DNA from: Taudactylus pleione
Lineage: Eukaryota > Chordata > Amphibia > Anura > Myobatrachidae
DNA length: 64,000 nt
Reading direction: 5' to 3'
Assembly (NCBI GenBank): GCA_031769625.1
Contig: JAUIMM010000579.1
Span: forward strand, 124,001 to 188,000
The notes under the pieces are model-generated. The model ran no database searches. It worked only from the letters and a program-made list of their open reading frames with translations, and was not told where the DNA came from. Shown here in pieces: positions 55,900 to 62,157 of this stretch (the first letter of the stretch is position 1; each line of letters starts with the position of its first letter). A program made the translations under genes and the position numbers.

Positions 55900-57570
55900 C
55901 TTATTCACTTCTTATTCATGCTCCAGCTCTTTATTCACTTCTTATTCCTGCTCCTGCTTCTTATTCACTTCTTATTCCTGCTCCAGCTCCTTATTCACTT
56001 CTTATTCCTGCTCCAGCTTCTTATTCACTTCCTATTCCTGCTCCAGCTTCTTATTCACTTTTTATTCCTGCTCCAGCTTCTTATTTACTTCTTATTCCTA
56101 CTCCTGATTCTTACACACTTCTTATTCCTGCTCCAGCTTCTTATTCAGTTCTTATTCCTGCTCCAGCTTCTTATTCACCTCTTATTCCTGCTCCAGCTTC
56201 TTATTCACTTCTTATTCCTGCTCCAGCTTCTTATTCACTTCTTTTTCCTGCTCCAGCTTCTTATTCACTTCTTATTCCTGCTCCAGCTTCTTATACACTT
56301 CTTATTCCTCATCCAGCTTCTTATTCACTTCTTATTCCTGCTCCAGCTTCTTATTCACTTCTTATTCCTACTCCAGCTTCTCATACTCTTATTCCTGCTC
56401 CAGCTTCTTATTCACTTCTTGTTCCTGCTCCAGCTCCTTATTCACTTCTTATTCCTGCTCCAGCTTCTTATTCACCTCTTATTCCTGCTCCAGCTTCTTA
56501 TTCACCTCTTATTCCTGCTCCAGCTTCTTATTCACTTCTCATTCATGCTCCAGCTCCTTATTCACTTCTTATTCCTGCTCCAGCTTCTTATTCACTTCTT
56601 GTTCCTGCTCCAGCATCTTATTCACTTCTTATTCCTGCTCCAGCTTCTTATTCTCTTGTTATTTCTACTCCAGCTTCTCATACTCGTATTCCTGCTCCAG
56701 CTTCTTATGCACTTCTTATTCCTACTCCAGCTTCTCATTCTCTTATTCCTGCTCCAGCTTCTTATTCACTTCTCATTCCTGCTCCAGCTTCTTATTCACT
56801 TCTCATTCCTGCTCCAGCTTCTTATTCACTTCTTATTCCTTCTCCAGCTTCTCATACTCTTATTCCTGCTCCAGCTTCTTATTCACTTCTTATTCCTACT
56901 CCAGCTTCTCATTCTCTTATTCCTGCTCCAGCTTCTTATTCACTTCTCATTCCTGCTCCAGCTTCTTATTCACTTCTCATTCCTGCTCCAGCTCATTATT
57001 CACTTCTTATTCCTGCTCCAGCTTCTTATTCACTTCTTGTTCCTGCTCCAGCTTCTTATTCACTTCTTATTCCTGCTCCAGCTTCTTATTCACTTCTTAT
57101 TCCTACTCCAGCTTCTCATACTCTTATTCCTGCTCCAGCTTCTTATTCACTTCTTATTCCTGCTCCAGCTTCTTATTCACTTCTTATTCCTACTCCAGCT
57201 TCTCATTCTCTTATTCCTGCTCCAGCTTCTTATTCACTTCTTGTTCCTGCTCCAGCTCCTTATTCACTTCTTATTCCTGCTCCAGCTTCTTATTCACTTC
57301 TTATTCCTGCTCCAGCTTCTTATTCACTTCTTATTCCTGCTCCAGCTTCTTACTCACTTCTTATTCCTGCTCCAGCTCCTTATTCACTTCTTATTCCTGC
57401 TCCAGCTCATTATTCACTTCTTATTCCTGCTCCAGCTTCTTATTCACTTCTTGTTCCTGCTCCACCTTCTTATTCACTTCTTGTTCCTGCTCCAGCTCCT
57501 CATTCACTTCTTATTCATGCTCCAGCTCCTTATTCACTTCTTGTTCCTGCTTTAGCTCCTTATTCACTTC
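55900..57570 (+). repeat. Terminal part of the 30-bp array, rich in 27-bp units
   Basis: Towards the right end, 27-bp units with CTTCTCATACTCTT or CTTCTCATTCTCTT become frequent (for example near 56370, 56660, 56840 and 57110). I saw no 19-bp or 16-bp short unit here. As a result one forward frame stays open from 55918 to 57555. The last unit, beginning GCTTTAGCTCC, breaks after 22 bases at 57570. Confidence 0.7.
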
Positions 57571-58100
57571 TGTAACACCCTCTAAGGGATGGTATTTGTA
57601 AATACACCACTCTCAGTGTTAAAGCTTGCTTCCTGTTGTAGATATTGCATTCCTGAGACCCTGGGATCAGTTTTCAGGTAAAGGAGGGACTGGAGAGATA
57701 GAAACGCAGGGGTAGGAAGACTGCGTGTGTAGCTAGCAGATAAGAGAAAGGAGGGGGGAGGTAGAACAAAGGGAGTTGAGAAGAATTTGGGAGAGGGCAG
57801 ACATCTTTGGGAAGCGTCAGAGATGGAAGCAGAAATGTAGCCCTTGTGCTCCCCTGGCAAGGGTTGATTGGCGGGGCCGTGGTGACTGCCACGATGCCCA
57901 TCTAACGCCAAAGGAGAAATAGGTCTGGAGTGAGACCACTGAGATAAAGTGTGTGAGAGACCACAAAGAAAGAGCTGGAAGGTTGCAGTGTGAGCCGCCC
58001 AGTGAAGTGTTTAGCACCCATGAGAGGGGTAAGAGACACAAGTATATGTGTTGAAAGATGGGGAAGAGGAATTTCCCAGGAGCTTTACTGTGTAATGTGT

Positions 58101-58370
58101 GACTGTTATACAGCCTGCATGTGTCTATCTATACCTGTATCTATATGTGACTGTTATACAGCCTGCATGTGTCTATCTATACCAAGATCTATATGTGTGA
58201 CTGCTATAAAGCCTGCATGGGTCTATCTATACCTGTATCTATATGTGTGACTGTTATACAGCCTGTATGTATCTATCTATATCTGTATCTATATGTGTGA
58301 CTGTTATACAGCCTGCATGTGTCTATCTATACCTGTATCTATATGTGTGACTGTTATAAAGCCTGAATGG
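58101..58370 (+). repeat. 50-bp minisatellite inside the LTR, ~5.4 copies
   Basis: Units begin at 58101, 58149, 58199, 58249, 58299 and 58349 (48, then 50 bp each). Each starts GACTGTTATACAGCCTGCAT and ends CTATCTATACCTGTATCTAT plus ATGTGT. The third and sixth units have TATAAA where the others have TATACA. Confidence 0.93.
58355..58360 (+). promoter_or_regulatory. Candidate LTR TATA box
   Basis: TATAAA in the last, partial 50-bp unit, about 130 bp before the end of the LTR. That spacing would leave an R-U5 region of about 100 bp. An earlier TATAAA lies at 58205-58210. Placement by position and motif only; no transcription start is visible. Confidence 0.4.
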
Positions 58371-58489
58371 GCAGGAACCCCCTTCTCAAGTATTGCCCAC
58401 ACCCTGGAGAGCTAGCCTGAGGCAATAGGAGGTGTATCACTCCAAATGCACCTATGTACCAGACCACACACTGAAGGGGGGTTACAAAA

Positions 58490-58506
58490 TGGCGCCCAAC
58501 GTGGGG
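58490..58506 (+). other. Primer-binding site complementary to tRNA-Lys
   Basis: TGGCGCCCAACGTGGGG is the exact complement of the last 17 bases of the vertebrate tRNA-Lys(CUU) 3' end including CCA. The next base is T where the tRNA would give C. It sits three bases (AAA) after the LTR end, the usual spacing, and fixes the element's orientation as plus. Confidence 0.85.
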
Positions 58507-59040
58507 TTTGAGCACAGTAAATTGGAAGAAGTGCTCGCAAGATACAAAGACTAAATGCAGTACATCCAGCCGGAGCAAACCCCTTGGTAGACACCGTGTC
58601 TGATCTTCTCTGGGTGTCCCAGCAAGACCAAGGGTTCAGGAGGCGGAGATTGACCCCATTGTTTAAAGTTACCAGTGTAACTCCGCTGTAGGACAAAGTG
58701 TCGAGTACAAAATGGTGGTAGTGCCAAAGTGTTTCAGAGACTGTTTAAAAGCAGAAGCACATGTGTGAAGTAATCCTGGGACTTGTAGTGCCGTTCATCC
58801 CATCTGCGTGGGAAGCGAGAAGAGCAAGCTCAGTGGAATTGTTGTGTGTTCCTCCAGGAGTTAGAGGGAGCACATGTAAAAAGTTGCCAAGCATGAGAGA
58901 ATAGCTGGGGGGAGTGCACCCTGCACCCGCAAAAGTTTTGGTATATTGAGAGGGGCCACGAGAGCCACCTGTCTCCTTTTGACCCAAGGAGGGGAGGAGA
59001 CTCAAAAGGCAGGCCTGGCAGGTACTCCGTTGTATGACAG
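58507..59040 (+). mobile_element. Remnant of the retroelement leader region
   Basis: This sequence directly follows the primer-binding site and would be the untranslated leader of the element. No gag-like open frame or zinc-knuckle motif is visible, and all frames are short. The stretch holds CTGGGACTTGTAGT at 58776-58789, the reverse of a ZNF143/THAP11-type core. The right boundary is a guess; the element is evidently truncated or non-autonomous. Confidence 0.45.
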
Positions 59041-60064
59041 CAAAATTGCCATTTATATTTCATGTATGAAAAAACATGTTTGAGGACACCCGTGACTCTT
59101 GTGTTATTATACACATTGGGGGTAGTGGGATATATTGTTGGAAATGTGATTTTTTTTTTGCATACTGTTCACTGCTGTTTTTTATTTCATGCAAATGTGA
59201 TCTAATGTGATTTTCACCACTGAGATTTTTTTTTCTGGGCATTAGGCTCTATAGGGTTAATTTGGGTTCCACATCATTAACACATTGGTAGGTGGGCAAT
59301 AGTCCCTATATAGTGTCTTTGACCCCCTACAAGGCAGGCACTAGGCCTGAGACAGCAGAAGATCTTTAAGCCCTGTAGTATTGTTGTTCTGATTTGATAA
59401 GAATGTATTGTTTTGTAACCTAGTCACCTCGTCATCTCAGCTACTGCAATCAGGCCTCCATTATAAGGTAGTCTATACTAAGGTACCTGCCTGTGATTAT
59501 TGTAATGCTTTGTTACTGCGTTATTACATTGTCCTGTAACAATTATTGCATTATTGGTGTAGATACATTGTTGGGGAGCATAGAAGTAGCATGGTGATAT
59601 GAAGTGCACTACATCCAGCCTGTATAGCTGTTGTTCACTGATCATCTAGCTAGAGGCAGGGTGCTGATGTATATATGAGTAGTCAGGTTGGTGCGTGTGG
59701 TACACACCAATGAAAGAAGTCAGTATAGTGAAGCTGTATGGTTGGCTGTTTTTTTGCAGGTACCGAGATCGGGACCATTCGTCTGTTGTCCAAATTATTT
59801 ATGCCCAAATCCTTGTTGGTCAAAGCAAATGGCAAGTGGGTCATATGTAAGTGACCACCCTCTGTAGGTTCCAAGTGTGACATTTGTTGACCGAGGTTCT
59901 CGTACCTGTGCCGGCTTTACTGCCCTATTTATGCCCAAAACCTTGTTGTGCCAGGTAAAATACAAATTAAATTTGTGTAAGATACACAATTTATTGCTTG
60001 TACAATGTTAACTTATTGATCTAGTTTTATTTAATTGCTTTGCTATAACATTTTCTGAATAAAA
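59041..60064. other. Non-coding, AT-rich stretch with no assigned gene
   Basis: No open frame above about 70 codons and no recognisable domain. There are T-runs (59151-59159, 59227-59233). A 22-bp direct repeat, ATTTATGCCC followed by AAATCCTTGTTG or AAAACCTTGTTG, lies at 59797-59818 and 59927-59948, 130 bp apart. The part from about 59374 to 59950 has TATATATGAG and other LTR-like composition, but I found no paired ends or primer site. Confidence 0.5.
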
Positions 60065-60325
60065 CCCGTATCAGATAGAAAAACAAATTACTGAGTTAAA
60101 CATTTCAACCTGGTAATTTGCTGATTAACACGGGTCCTTTTTCTGTCTGGAAGGGTCAACCCAGGTCTAAATTCCCGGGACTTCGACCCAAGAATTTACC
60201 AGGGTCAGAGACACGGGAAATAGACCCGCGTTGACCCTTTCAGACAGAAAAAGGACCCGTGTTAATCAGCAAATTACCAGGTTGAAATGTTTGACCTGTA
60301 AATTTGCTCTTCTGTCTGAACGGGG
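60065..60325. mobile_element. Foldback (long inverted repeat) element
   Basis: Two arms of about 100 bp are reverse complements. The core, 60098-60149 against 60241-60292, pairs perfectly over 52 bp, and weaker pairing extends outward to 60065 and 60325 and inward through AAGGGTCAAC/GTTGACCCTT. The loop (about 60166-60224) contains CCCGGGAC and smaller pairings. The structure resembles non-autonomous foldback or MITE-type DNA elements. No transposase is present. I could not identify a clear target-site duplication. Confidence 0.8.
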
Positions 60326-60415
60326 GGTACAGGCAGGAAATGGCAAAACAACCCGGTACGCAAATGCCGGGTAAAATCAGGGTGTTTTTGCCATTTTCTT
60401 TCTGAAAGTGGTATA
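60326..60415. repeat. Second stem-loop adjoining the foldback element
   Basis: TGGCAAAACAACCCGG (from 60341) and its partner CCGGG plus TTTTTGCCA (ending about 60393) form an imperfect hairpin round TACGCAAATG. It may be the end of the same element as the foldback next to it, or a separate small insertion. Confidence 0.5.
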
Positions 60416-60475
60416 AGAAGCTAACGCCATATGTAATTACATCCCCTATCACAGGTCACACATAACCTCGCACAT

Positions 60476-60640
60476 TGGGGCATAATCAATTTAGCGCGAG
60501 GTTTAGCAAAAAAAAACCTTGCGACCATTTTGGATTACCGTGGGTATGCGCACTCCCGCTCCCTGCGGTGTCCAATAAAAAAAAAGTGGCCGCAGGATTC
60601 GGGATTTTTGCTTTTCTTCCGTCTCATTGAATACGCCCCA
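60476..60640. mobile_element. MITE-like element with 15-bp terminal inverted repeats
   Basis: The left end TGGGGCATAATCAAT (60476-60490) and the right end ATTGAATACGCCCCA (60626-60640) are reverse complements at 13 of 15 positions. The 165-bp body has no open reading frame and contains an internal hairpin (CGCGAGGTTT with AAACCTTGCG, 60494-60523). Size, ends and lack of coding fit a miniature inverted-repeat transposable element; I do not assign a superfamily. Confidence 0.65.
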
Positions 60641-60917
60641 TTGTCTTTCTCTCACCTCCTCCTGACACTTGGCCGACATTCCTGTGTGACTGGATCATGC
60701 AGCCTAGCAAGAACCTCTGCATTCTGGCTACAGTGTATTCCTGCGAGCAGGGCCCTCCTGCCTATACGTCTGTCTGTTATTATCACCCAGTTTGGTTGTA
60801 TTACTGTGTCCAGTTGTGAGCAGAACGGAATAGGCTGCGGTATGTAAGAGACTGATAATAAAATAAACTTCAGCCTCGTGACAGTGTGGACGTTTGTGTG
60901 TTTGGAGCTGATGATGA
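60641..60917. other. Intergenic sequence upstream of the LZTFL1-like gene
   Basis: I see no gene here. Short open frames on both strands show no family resemblance. AATAAA-like hexamers occur around 60855-60864 (ATAATAAAATAAAC) but nothing upstream is a transcript that would need them. Confidence 0.5.
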
Positions 60918-60936
60918 ACCACAAGTCCCAGCATGC
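60918..60936 (+). promoter_or_regulatory. ZNF143/THAP11-type promoter motif
   Basis: ACCACAAGTCCCAGCATGC matches the known ZNF143/THAP11 (SBS-type) promoter motif ACTACAA..TCCCAGCATGC with one difference in the first six bases. It lies about 360 bp before the coding start, at the upstream edge of the CpG-rich region, a normal place for this factor. Confidence 0.6.
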
Positions 60937-60965
60937 CCAGCTCGGCGCCAGGAATGCCGGGAGAG

Positions 60966-60978
60966 GTTGCCTAGCAAC
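60966..60978 (+). promoter_or_regulatory. X-box (RFX binding site) 1
   Basis: GTTGCCTAGCAAC fits the RFX X-box consensus GTNRCC-N(0-3)-RGYAAC with no mismatch and a one-base spacer. X-boxes bound by RFX factors are typical of cilium-gene promoters, in keeping with the LZTFL1-like gene 310 bp downstream. Confidence 0.75.
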
Positions 60979-61028
60979 GGGCACGCGTCTCACGCTACCA
61001 CCTCCAGCTGTCGTCAGACGGTGAATTA

Positions 61029-61230
61029 GCCCCGCCCCCATCATGCCTTCTTTCCGTTGGCTACCAATAGGATCACAGCCTCCGACACGCTGTGAGCCAA
61101 TAGTAACGCAGCCCCGCCCCGCCATCGTCACTTCTTCTCTCAGCCAATAGGATGTCCGCCCTCCCCGCCGCGATGACGTTTACTTTTCTCTCTCAGCCAA
61201 TAGGATGTCCGACCTCCCCGCCGCGCTGAC
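61029..61230 (+). promoter_or_regulatory. TATA-less promoter with four CCAAT boxes and GC boxes
   Basis: CCAAT occurs at 61064-61068, 61097-61101, 61144-61148 and 61197-61201, all on the plus strand. The last three are in GCCAATAG and the first is in ACCAATAG. GC boxes are at 61029-61039 and 61111-61120, and a CRE-like TGACGT is at 61174-61179. The last two CCAAT boxes lie in a 53-bp tandem duplication (CTCTCAGCCAATAGGATGTC followed by a C-rich stretch and CCGCCGCG). There is no TATA box. NF-Y, Sp1 and CREB/ATF-type factors are the likely binders. The exact start site is not visible. Confidence 0.65.
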
Positions 61231-61236
61231 GCGCCT

Positions 61237-61250
61237 GTTGCCATGGTGAC
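61237..61250 (+). promoter_or_regulatory. X-box (RFX binding site) 2, overlapping the first ATG
   Basis: GTTGCCATGGTGAC matches the RFX X-box with one mismatch in the right half-site and a two-base spacer. Its centre contains the ATG at 61243-61245. If it is used as an X-box, transcription may start close by and the downstream ATG at 61276 would be the real start. Confidence 0.55.
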
Positions 61251-61275
61251 GCCGCTGGCTGTGGAGTTGGAAAAG

Positions 61276-62157
61276 ATGGCGGAGCTCAACGAGCAGCACC
61301 GGGCCCAGCTGCTCAGCTACGTGCGCTTCGCCCAGGCCAAGCGGCTGCTGCGGGTGAAGAGCGTGGCCTCCTGCTTCCAGGACGTGCGGGAGAGCCGGCT
61401 GCTGGAGGCCACGTACACGGCGGAGGAGGTGGCGGAGCTGCTGGCCGGGCTGCAGGAACTAGTGCTGGGGGAGCTGGAGGTGGAGCTGATGGACGCCTCG
61501 CACAGTAACGCCTTGCTCCTGCAGCAGCTCTTCTCCCAGGCCCAGCACTGGCATCTACGCCTGCACACCGACATCTCCGAGCTGGAGAACCGCGAGCTGC
61601 TGCAGCAGGTAGCCGAGCTGGAGCGGAGCGCGGAGCCAGGGCCCTCGGTCCGGGGCCCCCAGACCAGACTGGCCCCTCTGAGCGAGGGTGGCCCGTCCCA
61701 GCTGCTGCAGGCGGAGATCGCCCGGCTCCAGGAGGAGAACGAGCGGCTGAGGGTCCGGCTCCGCACCCTGGAGAGCCAGGCCACCGCCGCCATGGACGGC
61801 AAGCGCAGCACGGAACAGACCCTCGCGGAGCTGCGCCAGCTCCTCCAGGAGCAGAAGAGACCGCTGCCCCCCCCGGAGGACACTCACCTGGAGGAGAAGG
61901 TGGCCCAGCTCCAGCTGGAGTTCCAGAAGACGCTGGGGGACCAGACAGCCAGCCAGAGGCACCTGGAGGAGAACTTGACCAGCACCAAGCACCAGCTGCT
62001 CCGCGTCCAGGAACAACTTTCCATGGCCGAGAAGGAGCTGGAGAGGAAGTTCCAGGAGACCAGCGCCTACCGCAACATGAAGGACATCCTGACCCGCAAG
62101 AACCAGCAGATGAAGGAGCTGCGCACTCGGCTTTCCAAGTACGAGCCTGAGGACTGA
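61276..62157 (+). CDS. LZTFL1: LZTFL1-like protein (leucine zipper transcription factor-like 1), intronless, probable retrogene
   Basis: LZTFL1 is a cytosolic coiled-coil protein that restrains BBSome entry into cilia and so affects ciliary receptor traffic and Hedgehog signalling; its loss causes Bardet-Biedl syndrome 17. The frame here encodes 293 residues (human about 299). Family landmarks run in order from start to end: MAELNEQH at the N terminus, SCFQD and ESRL, TDISELENRELL, LQEENERL, EFQKTL, LLRVQEQL, MAEKELE, AYRNMK and C-terminal YEPED. The C-terminal two thirds is heptad-rich coiled coil, with a proline-rich break (KRPLPPPED). I chose 61276 because MAEL is the family start and its context (AAAAGATGG) is good. 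An in-frame ATG at 61243 would add 11 residues (MVTPLAVELEK) after an in-frame TAG at 61201. Vertebrate LZTFL1 is a multi-exon gene, while this copy has no intron and unusually GC-rich codons. No frameshift or stop is seen. It could be the sole gene or a second, diverged copy. Confidence 0.9.
   Translation: MAELNEQHRAQLLSYVRFAQAKRLLRVKSVASCFQDVRESRLLEATYTAEEVAELLAGLQELVLGELEVELMDASHSNALLLQQLFSQAQHWHLRLHTDISELENRELLQQVAELERSAEPGPSVRGPQTRLAPLSEGGPSQLLQAEIARLQEENERLRVRLRTLESQATAAMDGKRSTEQTLAELRQLLQEQKRPLPPPEDTHLEEKVAQLQLEFQKTLGDQTASQRHLEENLTSTKHQLLRVQEQLSMAEKELERKFQETSAYRNMKDILTRKNQQMKELRTRLSKYEPED

Larger units (their letters stand above)
1..57570 (+). repeat. Giant 30-bp tandem array (minisatellite/satellite)
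   Basis: A 30-bp unit is repeated head to tail from the left edge to 57570, roughly 1,900 copies. The consensus reads GCTCCAG, then CTTCTTATTCA, then CTTCTTATTCCT. The top strand is about 80% pyrimidine and 40% G+C. Common point variants are TCT to CCT, TAT to GAT, GCT to CCT and CTT to CTC. Common length variants are 19-bp (for example 1141-1159 and 1449-1467), 16-bp (2831-2846) and 27-bp units (for example 57121 region). A two-unit variant module (ACTCCTGATTC... followed by GCTCATGC...) recurs, for example at 481-540 and 691-750. I see no transposon or unique sequence inside. Forward translation gives 10-residue repeats in every frame (APASYSLLIP, LQLLIHFLFL, SSFLFTSYSC), while the reverse strand has a stop in every frame. 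I treat it as non-coding satellite DNA; a coding repeat domain is not excluded but nothing supports it. Confidence 0.97.
57571..58486 (+). mobile_element. LTR of a tRNA-Lys-primed retroelement (5' LTR orientation)
   Basis: The segment starts TGTAACACCC and ends GGGGGGTTACA, so its ends form the inverted repeat expected of LTRs (TGTAAC/GTTACA). A primer-binding site follows three bases after the right end. The length is 916 bp. The left part (57670-57800) is purine-rich, as many U3 regions are, and the right part contains a 50-bp minisatellite with a candidate TATA box. The left end abuts the 30-bp array in mid-unit. No second LTR is seen in the window. It could belong to an endogenous retrovirus or to a Ty3/gypsy-like element; no coding region remains to decide. 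Confidence 0.8.

Noticed and set aside
83..57555. Dozens of long forward open frames in the array that look like repeat proteins
   Set aside because: They follow from a 30-bp stop-free unit. All three frames are open, short units change frame, many begin at TTG, and variants are not biased to synonymous changes in any frame.
1..57570. CRISPR array, suggested by the 30-bp period
   Set aside because: There are no spacers; repeats are directly adjacent, variable, and much too numerous. The neighbouring gene is vertebrate.
1..57570. Telomeric or simple microsatellite DNA
   Set aside because: No TTAGGG-type motif; the unit is 30 bp with internal structure.
57582..57911. 109-codon reverse-strand open frame
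   Set aside because: It lies within the LTR, shows no family features and is low-complexity in part.
57990..58250. 86-codon forward open frame with CDCYTACMCLSIP repeats
   Set aside because: It is a translation of the 50-bp minisatellite.
59374..59990. Possible second LTR (TGTAGTATTG... with TATATATGAG and ...ATACACA)
   Set aside because: The ends do not form a good inverted repeat, there is no primer-binding site or polypurine tract, and it shows no similarity to the LTR at 57571.
60530..60847. 105-codon forward open frame across the MITE-like element
   Set aside because: It crosses an element boundary and has no recognisable domain.
60652..61131. 159-codon reverse-strand open frame upstream of the LZTFL1-like gene, suggesting a divergent gene
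   Set aside because: It is chance openness in CpG-rich promoter DNA and shows no conserved motif. A divergent transcript remains possible but unsupported.
61317..62016. Reverse-strand open frames of 188 and 153 codons
   Set aside because: They are mirror frames of the GC-rich LZTFL1-like coding sequence.
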